A stretch of 64,000 nt of DNA from Geomesophilobacter sediminis (GTDB lineage Bacteria; Desulfobacterota; Desulfuromonadia; Geobacterales; Geobacteraceae): assembly GCF_016458275.1 (NCBI RefSeq), contig NZ_JAEMHM010000020.1, positions 1-64,000 on the forward strand. The letters run 5' to 3'. Of this stretch, positions 35,728 through 44,180 are shown piece by piece. The translations under genes and the position numbers were made by a program. Below the pieces are notes generated by a model that was not told where the DNA came from, searched no databases, and saw only the letters and a list, made by a program, of their open reading frames with translations. Every line of letters begins with the position of its first letter. Position 1 is the stretch's first letter.

Positions 35728-35876
35728 ATTCGACTCCTCCATCTCGTGCCATCAAAAGACACCAACAGTGAAAGCTTTGCAGGACTATTCGGCAGGATCG
35801 ACAACGACTTTAATAGAATTTTTGTAGACATGATCCCCACAATATTGGGTGGATTTCAGAGTCTGCGACAGAAGAA

Positions 35877-35904
35877 TTGCCTTATATTCTGACTTTGGTA
35901 TGAT
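35877..35904 (+). promoter_or_regulatory. Predicted sigma-70 promoter of pepD
   Basis: TTGCCT (35877-35882), a 16-bp spacer and TATGAT (35899-35904) with an extended -10 TGG directly before it. It lies about 105 bases upstream of the pepD ATG. Confidence 0.5.
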
Positions 35905-36008
35905 ACCCACTTTCGCCAACCGACCTCTCTTCCGCAAGCCCGCCAGCTTCATCCCGGTGCGGAAGTAGAGATATCACCGGGCAAACCCTGACCGCGAAAG
36001 GAGTCGTC

Positions 36009-37466
36009 ATGTCGGAAGCAATCAACGGACTCAAACCGGAGATCCTGTGGGAGAAATTCGCCGAGGTAACCGGCATACCCAGGCCCTCCAAGCATGAAGA
36101 GAAGATAGCGGCCCACGTCGTAGCTACGGCACAGCGCCTGAGCCTGGAAGTATTCCGTGATGCCGGCGGTAACGTCGTGGTCCGGAAACCGGCGTCGCCC
36201 GGGCGCGAACAGGTCGCACCGATCTGCCTGCAATCCCACCTCGACATGGTGGCGGAAAAGAACGCCGAAAAGGTCCATGACTTTCTGAATGACCCTATCC
36301 AATTGCTGCGCAACGGCCCATATCTTACCGCAAACGGCACCACCCTCGGCGCCGACAACGGCATCGGCGTCGCAACGTCCTTAGCCATCATGGCATCCAA
36401 CGACCTGGAGCACGGCCCGCTGGAATTTCTCTTCACCCTCGACGAGGAAACCGGGCTTACCGGCGCCCAGAACCTGGACGGGTCGAAAATTCAGAGCCGG
36501 ATCCTTCTGAATCTCGACTCCGAGGATGAGGGGGTGATTTTCGTCGGCTGTGCCGGAGGGAGAGACTCCCTGGGCCGGTGGGAAGCCCGCCGCGATGCCG
36601 CCGGTTCCGGAGGCGTAGCCCTGCTGCTCTCCGTGAAGGGACTAAGGGGGGGACACTCCGGGCTCGATATCGACAAGGGACTGGGGAACGCGATCAAGAT
36701 AGCCAACCGCGCGGTCCGGATGCTGGCAGGTATCGGAGGCCGCCTCGCCCGCATCGACGGCGGGAACATGCGAAACGCCATCCCACGGGAATGCGAGGCG
36801 GTGGTGGTTATCCCCGCCGACGCCGTGGCGCAAGCGAAGGAGATGGTCAGCCGGTTGGAAAAGGCGGTGCGCAACGAACTGACTCCGGTCGATGCCGGAG
36901 TTACCGTAACCTGCGCGGAAGCTGACGCGCCGTCGGACCTTGCCGTGCTGGAGCCGGAGCTCCAGGAAAAGCTGTGCCGGGCCATTTCGGCAATGCCGCA
37001 CGGTGTCCTGCAGATGAGTCGCGACATTGCCGGCCTGGTCGAGACCTCCACCAACACCGCCGTCATCAAGACCGAAGCGAGCTCCATCACGCTGATCACC
37101 AGTCAGCGCAGCTCCATCGGATCCAGGTTGGACGAGGCCGTGGAATCGGTCGTCTCGATTTTCGAGCTGGGGGGAGCGCAGGTTGAAACGAGCCATGGAT
37201 ACCCGGGGTGGAAACCCGATCTCGACTCGCCGATCCTGCAGCAGGCAAAGGCATGCTATCAATCACTTTTCGGCAAGGAGCCCAAGGTCGAGGCGATTCA
37301 CGCCGGATTGGAATGCGGGATCATCGGCGAGCGGGTGCCGGGAATGGACATGATCTCGTTCGGCCCGACCCTGGAAGCGGTACATTCGCCGGACGAGAGG
37401 ATAGAGATCGAAAGCGTGGGGAAATTCTGGGAGTTCCTGAAGGAGATACTGAGGACGGCTAAGTAG
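36009..37466 (+). CDS. pepD: Aminoacyl-histidine dipeptidase (M20 family)
   Basis: This 485-residue cytoplasmic zinc dipeptidase belongs to the PepD/carnosinase-like M20C group, which cleaves Xaa-His and other dipeptides. The metal site is laid out as LQSHLDMV near residue 77 (His and the following Asp), LGADNGIGVA near 117 (bridging Asp), and FTLDEETGLTGA near 146 (catalytic Glu-Glu). LKGGHSG-like LRGGHSGLDID lies in the lid domain, and EAIHAGLECG near 430 carries the last ligand. Length equals that of E. coli PepD. AAGGAG precedes the ATG. It is an isolated gene, followed by a palindromic repeat pair. Confidence 0.95.
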   Translation: MSEAINGLKPEILWEKFAEVTGIPRPSKHEEKIAAHVVATAQRLSLEVFRDAGGNVVVRKPASPGREQVAPICLQSHLDMVAEKNAEKVHDFLNDPIQLLRNGPYLTANGTTLGADNGIGVATSLAIMASNDLEHGPLEFLFTLDEETGLTGAQNLDGSKIQSRILLNLDSEDEGVIFVGCAGGRDSLGRWEARRDAAGSGGVALLLSVKGLRGGHSGLDIDKGLGNAIKIANRAVRMLAGIGGRLARIDGGNMRNAIPRECEAVVVIPADAVAQAKEMVSRLEKAVRNELTPVDAGVTVTCAEADAPSDLAVLEPELQEKLCRAISAMPHGVLQMSRDIAGLVETSTNTAVIKTEASSITLITSQRSSIGSRLDEAVESVVSIFELGGAQVETSHGYPGWKPDLDSPILQQAKACYQSLFGKEPKVEAIHAGLECGIIGERVPGMDMISFGPTLEAVHSPDERIEIESVGKFWEFLKEILRTAK

Positions 37467-37500
37467 AAGACGGGCGGGATAAAAAAAGTCCTGAAACAAC

Positions 37501-37567
37501 TGTGGGAGCGTCTTTCCGGGCGCGATGGATCTAAAGGTTCAATCGCGCCCGGAAGGGCGCTCCCACA
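37501..37567. repeat. REP-like inverted pair (type A)
   Basis: Two facing copies, 37501-37526 and 37542-37567, each about 26 bp. The left copy begins TGTGGGAGCG and ends GGGCGCGAT; the right copy is its reverse complement with only two differences. Each copy is itself partly palindromic, and the pair can fold into one long hairpin. It lies between the convergent pepD and aroK genes and may also act as a terminator. The same unit recurs at least nine more times in this window, only between genes. Confidence 0.88.
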
Positions 37568-37596
37568 AGTAAGGTCTGCATCGGCAACGGTTGCCT

Positions 37597-38133
37597 CTAC
37601 TTCCCCCTCGGTCCTGCTGCGGCGCGGTACTGCTCCCACAAATCCACGATCTCGGCGGCAATAGCCTCGGGTTCCCGCCCGTCGGTGGAGACCTGGTAAT
37701 GGGATGCGTCCCGGTACAGCGGGTTGCGACGTTCCAAAACCTCGGCGACCTCATCGGTGAATGATTTGTCGCCGGTCAAGGAGGGGCGGTGGATGCCGGA
37801 CGAGATACGGGTAACGATGGTATCCAGTCCCGCGGTCATCCAGATCACGCAGGAGTTTTTCCGAAGCGCTGCGACATTCTCCGGCCTCTCAATAACACCG
37901 CCCCCGGTATCGAGCATGACGTGGTCCAGGGCGGTAAGCCGGCGTACCATATCCGACTCCAGATCGCGGAACACGGTCCAGCCGTCATCGGCAACGATCT
38001 CGGGAATCGTCCTCCCCGCCTGTTTTTCTATTTCCCGATCCATCGAAAAACAGCGCATCTTGAGCTGCCTGGCGACCAGCCGGCCGATATGGCTCTTCCC
38101 GGTGCCACGATATCCAATTAAAACGAGATTCAT
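37597..38133 (-). CDS. aroK: Shikimate kinase
   Basis: This 178-residue P-loop kinase phosphorylates shikimate at the 3-hydroxyl in aromatic amino acid synthesis. Walker A is GYRGTGKSHIG at residues 7-17, followed by the shikimate-binding SMDREIEKQAGRTIPEI, the FRDLESDMV segment with the conserved arginine, DTGGGVIERPEN and the lid arginine in RPSLTG. All family motifs are intact. It stands alone rather than with other aro genes; an extragenic palindrome pair follows its stop and a degenerate copy precedes its start. Confidence 0.95.
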   Translation of the reverse strand: MNLVLIGYRGTGKSHIGRLVARQLKMRCFSMDREIEKQAGRTIPEIVADDGWTVFRDLESDMVRRLTALDHVMLDTGGGVIERPENVAALRKNSCVIWMTAGLDTIVTRISSGIHRPSLTGDKSFTDEVAEVLERRNPLYRDASHYQVSTDGREPEAIAAEIVDLWEQYRAAAGPRGK

Positions 38134-38186
38134 CCGTTCCTAACTCTCCTTCTCCTCTTTACCATCTACTGCGATGTTTCCACCAC

Positions 38187-38212
38187 TGCGGGAGCGCCAT
38201 TTTTGACGCGAG
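38187..38212. repeat. Degenerate REP-like element
   Basis: TGCGGGAGCGCCATTTTTG followed by ACGCGAG resembles one type A unit but has lost part of its internal symmetry. It lies in the aroK upstream region. Confidence 0.45.
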
Positions 38213-38350
38213 GCGCTGCCCCGGCTCGACAGGAATTTCAGCTATATAGCACATTCACCGAGAAACAGCCAACCACAAACCGCCCCATCCTCACCCAGTC
38301 CGCCGCAAGCCGGATTCTCGCACGCGCCCCGGCGGGAGAGGGTGTCATGA

Positions 38351-39529
38351 TCACGAATTTAAAAACTGCATCGCCCGATCCAGCCCTTCCGGGGTGAGCG
38401 GATACATCCGTCCCTGCATCAGCTTGGCGGTTACCGAAATCGACTCGGTGTGGCCCCACTCCCGCTGCGGCACCGGATTGATCCACACCGCCTTCCGATA
38501 ATGCCCCAAAAGCCGCCCCAACCACGCCGAACCCGGCTCCGGATTGAGATGCTCCACGCTGCCGCCGGCAGTCAGTATCTCGTACATCGACATGGACGCG
38601 TCACCGACGATGATCACCTTGTAGTCGGGCCCGAAGTGCCGGATCACCGCTTCCGTTGGATGCTGCAGATCCCAGCGGCGCCGGTTGTCGCGCCAGACCC
38701 GTTCGTAGATGAAGTTGTGGAAGTAGAAATATTCCAGGTGCTTGAATTCGGTGCGGGCCGCCGAGAAAAGCTGGGCGCAGAGCTCCACGTGATCGTCCAT
38801 GGAGCCGCCGACATCGAGGAAAAGCAGGACCTTCACCTTGTTATGCCGTTGCGGGACCATCTTCAGATCGAGAAATCCGGCGTTGCGGGCCGTGGCACCG
38901 ATGGTGCCGGAAAGATCCAGCTCCTCCTCCGCCCCTTCCCGGGCAAAGTGCCTGAGCCGCCGCAGCGCCACCTTCAGATTGCGGGTCCCCAGCTCAGCAC
39001 TGGCATCCAGGTCCTTGAAGTCCCGTTTTTCCCAGACTTTCACGGCCCGCCGATGCCGGGACTTTTCCTGGCCGATCCGGATCCCCTCCGGGTTGAATCC
39101 CTGAGCACCAAACGGCGAGGTCCCGCCGGTCCCGATCCACTTGCCCCCCTCCTGGTGCCGGTCTTTCTGCTCCTCCAGGCGCTGTTTCAGGGTCTCCAGG
39201 AGCCGGTCCAGGCCTCCCAGCGCCTGGATCTCACGTTTTTCCTCCTCGGTGAGATGCCGCTGCGTCAGCAGGCGAAGCCAGTGCTCCGGGATCTCCCCCT
39301 CCACCATCTCCAAAAGGCTGGCCACCCCCTGAAAATAGCTGGCAAAGACCCGGTCGAAACGATCGTAATTGCTCTCGTCCTTGACCAGGCAGAGCCGGGC
39401 CAGGTAGTAGAACTCCTCGACCGAGCCGAACGAGATCCGCTGCTGCAGCGCGGCATGCAGGGTAAGAAACTCGTTCAGGCTGACCGGGATCTTCGCCTCC
39501 TTGAGGCGCAGGAAAAAGCCGATCAACAT
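38351..39529 (-). CDS. VWA-domain CoxE-like protein
   Basis: This 392-residue protein belongs to the CoxE/VWA-containing group that works with MoxR ATPases. The N-terminus MLIGFFLRLKEAKIPVSLNEF is typical. A linker rich in charged residues includes GKWIGTGGTSPFG, and the C-terminal von Willebrand A domain shows the metal-site variant LFLDVGGSMDDH, in which DVGGS replaces the canonical DxSxS, as is usual for this family. Pairs of this kind are thought to act as chaperones inserting metals or activating enzymes; no client is evident nearby. Its ATG lies one base after the stop of the MoxR gene, so the two form an operon. Confidence 0.88.
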   Translation of the reverse strand: MLIGFFLRLKEAKIPVSLNEFLTLHAALQQRISFGSVEEFYYLARLCLVKDESNYDRFDRVFASYFQGVASLLEMVEGEIPEHWLRLLTQRHLTEEEKREIQALGGLDRLLETLKQRLEEQKDRHQEGGKWIGTGGTSPFGAQGFNPEGIRIGQEKSRHRRAVKVWEKRDFKDLDASAELGTRNLKVALRRLRHFAREGAEEELDLSGTIGATARNAGFLDLKMVPQRHNKVKVLLFLDVGGSMDDHVELCAQLFSAARTEFKHLEYFYFHNFIYERVWRDNRRRWDLQHPTEAVIRHFGPDYKVIIVGDASMSMYEILTAGGSVEHLNPEPGSAWLGRLLGHYRKAVWINPVPQREWGHTESISVTAKLMQGRMYPLTPEGLDRAMQFLNS

Positions 39530-39530
39530 A

Positions 39531-40367
39531 TCAGGGGGGCCCGCCTCCAGCGGGGACGCGGAACAGCTGCAGATCCTGCTCGTTTTTCAACAGGGCACCG
39601 TGCAGGGGAGGCAGGTACCGCTTGTCGCGCGACTGGGCCAGCGCTTCCGGCGACGCCTGTTCGGCGGCCAAAAGCCGCAGCCAGTCGAGCAGTTCCGACG
39701 TCGACGGTTTTTTCTTCAACCCCGGCACGTCACGCACGCCCAGGAAAACCTCCAGGGCCTCACCCACCAGATCATCCTGGAGTCCGGGGTAGTGCACGTT
39801 GACGATCTGCTCCAGGGTCTCCCGATCCGGGAAACGGATGTAGTGGAAGAAGCACCGGCGTAAAAAGGCGTCCGGGAGCTCCTTTTCGTTATTGCTGGTA
39901 ATGATGATGATCGGCCGGTGCCGGGCGGTAATCAGCTCCCGCGTCTCGTAGACGTAGAACTCCATCCGATCCAGTTCGCGCAGCAAGTCGTTGGGAAATT
40001 CGATGTCGGCCTTGTCGATCTCGTCGATCAGGAGCACTGCCTGGGTTTCCGAGGCAAAGGCCTCCCAGAGCTTGCCCCTTACGATGTAGTTGCCGATATC
40101 GTGAACCCGCGGGTCCCCCAACTGCGAGTCACGCAGCCGCGACACCGCATCGTACTCGTAGAGCCCCTGCTGAGCCTTGGTGGTCGACTTGATGTGCCAT
40201 TGGAAGAGCGGCCGGTCCAGGGCCCGGGCAATCTCTTCAGCGAGCATGGTCTTGCCGGTTCCCGGCTCCCCCTTGACCAGCAAAGGGCGCTCCAGCAGCA
40301 CGGCGGAGTTCACCGCCAGCATGAGATCGGGAGTGGCAATGTAGGACTCGGTTCCGGTGAATTTCAT
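39531..40367 (-). CDS. MoxR-type AAA+ ATPase
   Basis: This 278-residue AAA+ ATPase shows Walker A KGEPGTGKTMLAEEIA near residue 33, Walker B QAVLLIDEIDKAD near 96, sensor 1 RPIIIITSNNEKELPDAFLRRCFFHYI (split here in thought: IIITSNN then the arginine finger region LRRCFF), and the C-terminal helical lid. It should work with the CoxE-like partner encoded immediately downstream. ATG 40367, with AGGAAG upstream, is preferred over an upstream start at 40553, whose extra residues read as non-coding. The divergent gap to the GNAT gene holds a palindromic repeat. Confidence 0.9.
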   Translation of the reverse strand: MKFTGTESYIATPDLMLAVNSAVLLERPLLVKGEPGTGKTMLAEEIARALDRPLFQWHIKSTTKAQQGLYEYDAVSRLRDSQLGDPRVHDIGNYIVRGKLWEAFASETQAVLLIDEIDKADIEFPNDLLRELDRMEFYVYETRELITARHRPIIIITSNNEKELPDAFLRRCFFHYIRFPDRETLEQIVNVHYPGLQDDLVGEALEVFLGVRDVPGLKKKPSTSELLDWLRLLAAEQASPEALAQSRDKRYLPPLHGALLKNEQDLQLFRVPAGGGPP

Positions 40368-40786
40368 GTTGCTTCCTTTTTCATTAGTACGAAAGACCCT
40401 CGGATGATAGCATAGATCGGGAAATGTCGATATGGCGATATGCGCCTGTCGGCAGGCAAACCACAGCACGTTCCGCCACCTCGCCGGGGCGCAGCATGCT
40501 GAGCCCGGATCTCCGCAGCAATCGGCCGCGGTATCGGATAGGGCACGCACCATTCATCGGCCAGGAATCGCGCCCGGAACGGCGATCCCGCCCGGTAACC
40601 GATCCTTTCGCCGAGGCTGCCGACGACCCAGGCGGAAGAAGGGCCCTAAAAACAACCCTTGCCTTTTTCTTGCATTGGTGGTACCTGATTACCGCTTTAA
40701 CCTATCAAGAAAACGTCAGCGAGCGTTTTCTGCCCAAGGCCGCTGCCGCAGCGGCAATCGCATTTCCGGAAGGTGACGTGACCGAC
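40368..40786. other. Divergent intergenic region with one palindromic element
   Basis: No gene is supported in these 419 bases. The region contains one REP-like unit (40566-40590), and otherwise AT-richer sequence near 40390-40430 that could hold the MoxR promoter; no clear -35/-10 pair was seen. An open frame extending the downstream GNAT gene upstream through this region has no similarity to the family. Confidence 0.5.
40566..40590. repeat. REP-like element (type A, diverged)
   Basis: AATCGCGCCCGGAACGGCG followed by ATCCCG matches one half of the type A palindrome with a few changes. Confidence 0.55.
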
Positions 40787-41233
40787 ATGGATATCTCAAT
40801 TCGAGACGCAGTGGCAGACGATTTCGAGATCGTGGTAGCCCTGGACGATGGAAGCAAAAAGGATGACAAGCCGGGATACTGGCGGGGAATCTTCGAGCAC
40901 TACGTGTACGAGAACAACCCGGACCGCATCTTTCTCGTCGCGGAAAAGGCCGGAACCGTCGTTGGTTTCATAGTTGGCGAGGTGCGGGCGTGGGAGTTCG
41001 GCTCCCCTCCCTGCGGCTGGGTCTTCGCGGTCACCGTTACCCCGGAGGTCCGGGAACTGGGAATCGGGATGCGGATGTTCGACGAGATCGGCAGACGGTT
41101 GAAAAAGATGGGGGTCACCACGCTGCGGACCATGGTCGATCTGGACAACAAGCGCGCCCTCTCCTTCTTCCGCGGCATCGGCATGCGCAGCGGCCGCTAC
41201 ATAGAACTGGAAAAGCACCTTCTTAACGACTGA
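40787..41233 (+). CDS. GNAT family N-acetyltransferase
   Basis: This 148-residue acetyltransferase starts MDISIRDAVADDFE and shows VGFIVGEVRAWEFG, the acetyl-CoA loop VTVTPEVRELGIGMRMFDEI (variant R-x-x-G-x-G/A as ELGIGM), and LRTMVDLDNKRALSFFRGIGM, the final strand-helix of GNAT enzymes of the RimI-like type. The substrate is unknown. It lies 44 bp upstream of an Rrf2-family regulator on the same strand and is probably co-transcribed with it. Confidence 0.87.
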   Translation: MDISIRDAVADDFEIVVALDDGSKKDDKPGYWRGIFEHYVYENNPDRIFLVAEKAGTVVGFIVGEVRAWEFGSPPCGWVFAVTVTPEVRELGIGMRMFDEIGRRLKKMGVTTLRTMVDLDNKRALSFFRGIGMRSGRYIELEKHLLND

Positions 41234-41277
41234 AACCACGGGGAAGTCCGCCCCGATCCTAACGGAGCCCGTCTAAC

Positions 41278-41697
41278 ATGAAGCTCAACAAAGCAAGCCT
41301 TCTGGCGCTTATTGCCGTGATGGAGCTGGCAGCAGAACCGGAGCGCCAGCTCTCCACCAGTGACATCGCCGAAAAGTACGACATCTCGACCCATCATCTC
41401 GCCAAGGTCATGCGGAACCTGGTTCACGAAGGAGTGGTCCAGGCGATGCGCGGCGTCGGTGGCGGATACCGCTTTGCCGGCAACGTGAACCGAACCACCC
41501 TGCTCGACATCATCAAGCTGTTCGAAACGCTGGAGTCGGAACTCGACCTGCCGCATTGGGGCAAAGCCGCGGACCCGGTGGTGTCCGAACTGCAAAGCAT
41601 AACGACCGAGATCGACACCCTCACCAAGGCAATCCTCGATACGATCACCCTCGCCACGGCGCTGAAGAACACCAAACTCCGCGGCGAAGACGCCTAA
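41278..41697 (+). CDS. Rrf2 family transcriptional regulator without cluster cysteines
   Basis: This 139-residue winged-helix regulator shows the Rrf2 layout: LNKASLLALIAVMELA, the recognition region LSTSDIAEKYDISTHHLAKVMRNLVHEGVVQ and the wing MRGVGGGYRFAG. In IscR- and NsrR-type members three cysteines around residues 90-110 hold an Fe-S cluster; this protein contains no cysteine at all, so it cannot bind a cluster and must sense another signal, or none. Its targets are unknown. A terminator follows at 41759-41797. Confidence 0.88.
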   Translation: MKLNKASLLALIAVMELAAEPERQLSTSDIAEKYDISTHHLAKVMRNLVHEGVVQAMRGVGGGYRFAGNVNRTTLLDIIKLFETLESELDLPHWGKAADPVVSELQSITTEIDTLTKAILDTITLATALKNTKLRGEDA

Positions 41698-41723
41698 GAA
41701 AGGGCTTAATCCTCCCTGTTTCA

Positions 41724-41747
41724 GTGGGAGTGCCCTTCCGGCGCGAT
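41724..41747. repeat. REP-like element (type A, single)
   Basis: GTGGGAGTGCCCTTCCGGCG followed by CGAT, one half-unit of the type A palindrome, immediately before the terminator hairpin. Confidence 0.65.
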
Positions 41748-41758
41748 CTTTTCCAAGG

Positions 41759-41797
41759 AACCCCCTCTGCTGGTTATCAACGAAGGCAGAGGGGGTT
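41759..41797. terminator. Rho-independent terminator, Rrf2 gene/antiporter gene
   Basis: A 12-bp perfect stem, AACCCCCTCTGC (41759-41770) with GCAGAGGGGGTT (41786-41797), followed by T residues. It lies between the convergent rrf2-type gene (+) and the antiporter gene (-). Confidence 0.88.
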
Positions 41798-41829
41798 TCT
41801 GTCATGACCATCTTTTTCCTACCCTTCTC

Positions 41830-43071
41830 CTACCCTTCGCCTTCCACCAGCAGTCCCAGTTTCCCCGCCACCCACCGGGTGGTGGTGGCCTGAATCAGGA
41901 TCGTCATCAAGATGGCAATGAAGGTGACCGATGCGATGATTTCCGCACCGGGAACTTTCATCCCCAGGAGGATCCCGGCCAGGGCCCCCGGAATGACACC
42001 GGTCTCGCGGCTCCAGCTGATGAAGCAGAGCTCCCGGAAGGACCACCGGGCGCGCCGGTCCGGAATGGCACAGCAAAAGACGGTCACCGGACGGATGACG
42101 AACATGAAAATCAGCACCAGCGTCACCCCGGCCGGGAGGTATTTTCCCATCAGCGCGAACTGGACCTGGCTGCCGAGCAGCATGAAGATGAACATCCGCA
42201 TGATCAGCGACGTCGTGACGATGAAATCCTCCAGCCGGTCCTGCTCCTGGTCCTCGATGCGGAATCCGAAACTGTCCTTGTTGCCGAGAACGATCCCGAA
42301 GACGAAGACCGCCATGAAACCGCTGGCGTTGAAACGTTCTGCGGTCAGGTATGCTCCGGCAACCGCCATCAGGGTAACCAAAGGGGCGTACTCGGTGAGG
42401 AAGCCGAATTTTTCGTGGGCGATGAGGGCTGCGGCGATGTAGCCGAGAATCGCGCCGGCAGCGACCCCGATGAGGGCGTTGCTGAGCAGGCCTAGGACTG
42501 CCCCCCCCAAAGAGAGTTCCCCCTGCCCCATCGCGATCCCCACTACCGAAAAGGTCAGAATAGCTGCCATGGCGTCATTGAAGGCGGATTCGCTCATGAC
42601 GGTCTGAGCCACCCGCTCCTTGATGGTCACCTGCTTGAACACCGGAACCAGCGTCGCCGGATCGGTCGAGGCGATGGTACTTCCCAGCAGCAGCGCGGTA
42701 ATCGTGGGGAGGCCCAAGAGCCATGAGGCGGTTAGGCCGACCAGCCCCGCCGTGATCAGCACCCCCACCGTGGAAATCACCACCAACGTTATCCAGACTT
42801 CCCGCAGCACTTTCAGCTTCAGGCCGGCCCCGCCATCGAAAAGGATGTAGGAGGAGCCGAAGATGAGGATCAGTTGGTTGAGCGTGGAATCGGCCTTGAC
42901 CCCTACGATTCCTGCCATCTCTGGCCCGAGCCCCATCCCCAGCAGGAGGAAAAGGACCACGTCGGGAATTTTGAAGCGTTGGGCCACCAGGCTGCTGCAG
43001 GAGCCCCCGAAGAGAATGACCCCGATCAGAAACAATATGTCTTTGGCAGCGTGCACTGCGGCGGATCCCAT
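41830..43071 (-). CDS. Na+(K+)/H+ antiporter of the CPA1 type
   Basis: This 413-residue polytopic inner-membrane protein has 12-13 hydrophobic helices. Family motifs are the inverted-repeat segments FLLLGMGLGPEMAGI, SYILFDGGAGL and the ion-site sequences GSTIASTDPATLVPVF and SESAFNDAMAAIL (the ND pair of CPA1 antiporters). It exchanges monovalent cations for protons in pH and salt homeostasis. There is no long cytoplasmic C-terminal regulatory domain. ATG 43071, with AAGGAGGGGG upstream, is preferred over an earlier in-frame start. Confidence 0.9.
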   Translation of the reverse strand: MGSAAVHAAKDILFLIGVILFGGSCSSLVAQRFKIPDVVLFLLLGMGLGPEMAGIVGVKADSTLNQLILIFGSSYILFDGGAGLKLKVLREVWITLVVISTVGVLITAGLVGLTASWLLGLPTITALLLGSTIASTDPATLVPVFKQVTIKERVAQTVMSESAFNDAMAAILTFSVVGIAMGQGELSLGGAVLGLLSNALIGVAAGAILGYIAAALIAHEKFGFLTEYAPLVTLMAVAGAYLTAERFNASGFMAVFVFGIVLGNKDSFGFRIEDQEQDRLEDFIVTTSLIMRMFIFMLLGSQVQFALMGKYLPAGVTLVLIFMFVIRPVTVFCCAIPDRRARWSFRELCFISWSRETGVIPGALAGILLGMKVPGAEIIASVTFIAILMTILIQATTTRWVAGKLGLLVEGEG

Positions 43072-43231
43072 GCCCCCTCCTTCGCTGGCGGCCAAACGGA
43101 CGCCTCAGATGGGGGAATCTAGCATCAAAAGCGGCAGGGAGGCAAGTAAACCCGGCATGGGCCAGGTTCCGTCCATCGAGGAAAAGGGGACAATGGCCTG
43201 TGCCCCGGCACTCCAGGAGTAGATGGAACCA

Positions 43232-44029
43232 TCAGGCAGAGGGTGGTGCAGCTTCGAGGGAATGGATGGCGTGAACCGCAAGGGATGGGCCCGCCTCTCC
43301 GACGATGAGGGCTCGGGCGGGGGGGGATTCCTGGAGAAAGGCCGCAATCTGCGCGGCGGCGGCGGTCCGCTCGGCGGTGTCGGCCCGATTGAGGAAGATG
43401 AACCGCTGGGCCTGGGGTGGTGCCCCCTTGAAGGCGCCATCGGGATGAATCAAAAGACGGGAGAGCGCGGATACGCCGACCGGCTGTCCCGTTTCGAGCC
43501 CCATGATCTCGGCCGCCGAGGTGCTGTGACAGACGGTTTCCTCGGAAAGCGGTTTGCCGAACACGTCGAGCCCCAAAACCGCAACCACGATATCAGACCC
43601 GGTAGGGACGGAAGGCTCCTTAGCTGCGGGCGCTTTAAGTGACCGTTGCGCCGCCTCGTCGGCCTGGACCAGGATCCAGTCGAAACGTCCGGAGTCGCGA
43701 AACCGGGAGATGGCCTCGGGGGCGAAGCCGCGGACCCTCCCCCCTTCCAACGGCTCGGCGGCCGCCGTCAGGTGCCGCGCTCCGGAAAGGCGCGCCCGCC
43801 CCGCTTCCCGCAAGACCCGTTCCGGGTTGCGCTCGAGAAGCACGGTCTCACTTTGCTCCGGCCGGGGAAGCAGGATGCTGGTAGTGGTCGTGGTGAGAAC
43901 CCTCCGTCCCGATTCGGCCAGAAGACGGGCCAGGTGGAACATCAGGCTGGTCTTTCCCCCGGCCCCGGTGAGGGCCAGAATCCCCTGCGGTTGGGAAAAA
44001 AGAAGTTTCTCGATGCTTGGCAAGCTCAT
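43232..44029 (-). CDS. yqeC: YqeC-like accessory protein for selenium-dependent molybdenum hydroxylase
   Basis: This 265-residue P-loop protein shows ILALTGAGGKTSLMFHLARLL at the N-terminus, TTTTTSILLP, and a Walker B-like DWILVQADEAAQRSLKAP. This is the YqeC family associated by genome context with selenium-dependent molybdenum hydroxylases. No hydroxylase is present in the window, but xdhC follows upstream on the same strand and mobA and a selenoenzyme are nearby. GAGGGGGG precedes the ATG. The biochemical role of the family is not established. Confidence 0.85.
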   Translation of the reverse strand: MSLPSIEKLLFSQPQGILALTGAGGKTSLMFHLARLLAESGRRVLTTTTTSILLPRPEQSETVLLERNPERVLREAGRARLSGARHLTAAAEPLEGGRVRGFAPEAISRFRDSGRFDWILVQADEAAQRSLKAPAAKEPSVPTGSDIVVAVLGLDVFGKPLSEETVCHSTSAAEIMGLETGQPVGVSALSRLLIHPDGAFKGAPPQAQRFIFLNRADTAERTAAAAQIAAFLQESPPARALIVGEAGPSLAVHAIHSLEAAPPSA

Positions 44030-44180
44030 CCGTCACCCCCCTCAGATCAAAGACAATGGCTCCAATGCAGTGAGACAGTCCCTCCCCTTCACCTTCATCC
44101 GCACCACGACCATCCTCTTGAAGGGGGGAAGGTAATGACCCAGACCAGACACCGACTACACCTGCATTTATCGTTTCGAG

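Noticed and set aside
35506-35892. A + strand open frame of 128 codons in the gene-poor region.
   Set aside because: No ribosome-binding site or similarity; the pepD promoter begins at its end and a better-supported small frame lies on the other strand.
40424-40786. Extension of the GNAT gene upstream to 40424.
   Set aside because: The added 121 residues show no similarity to the family and cover a palindromic repeat; ATG 40787 matches the GNAT start.
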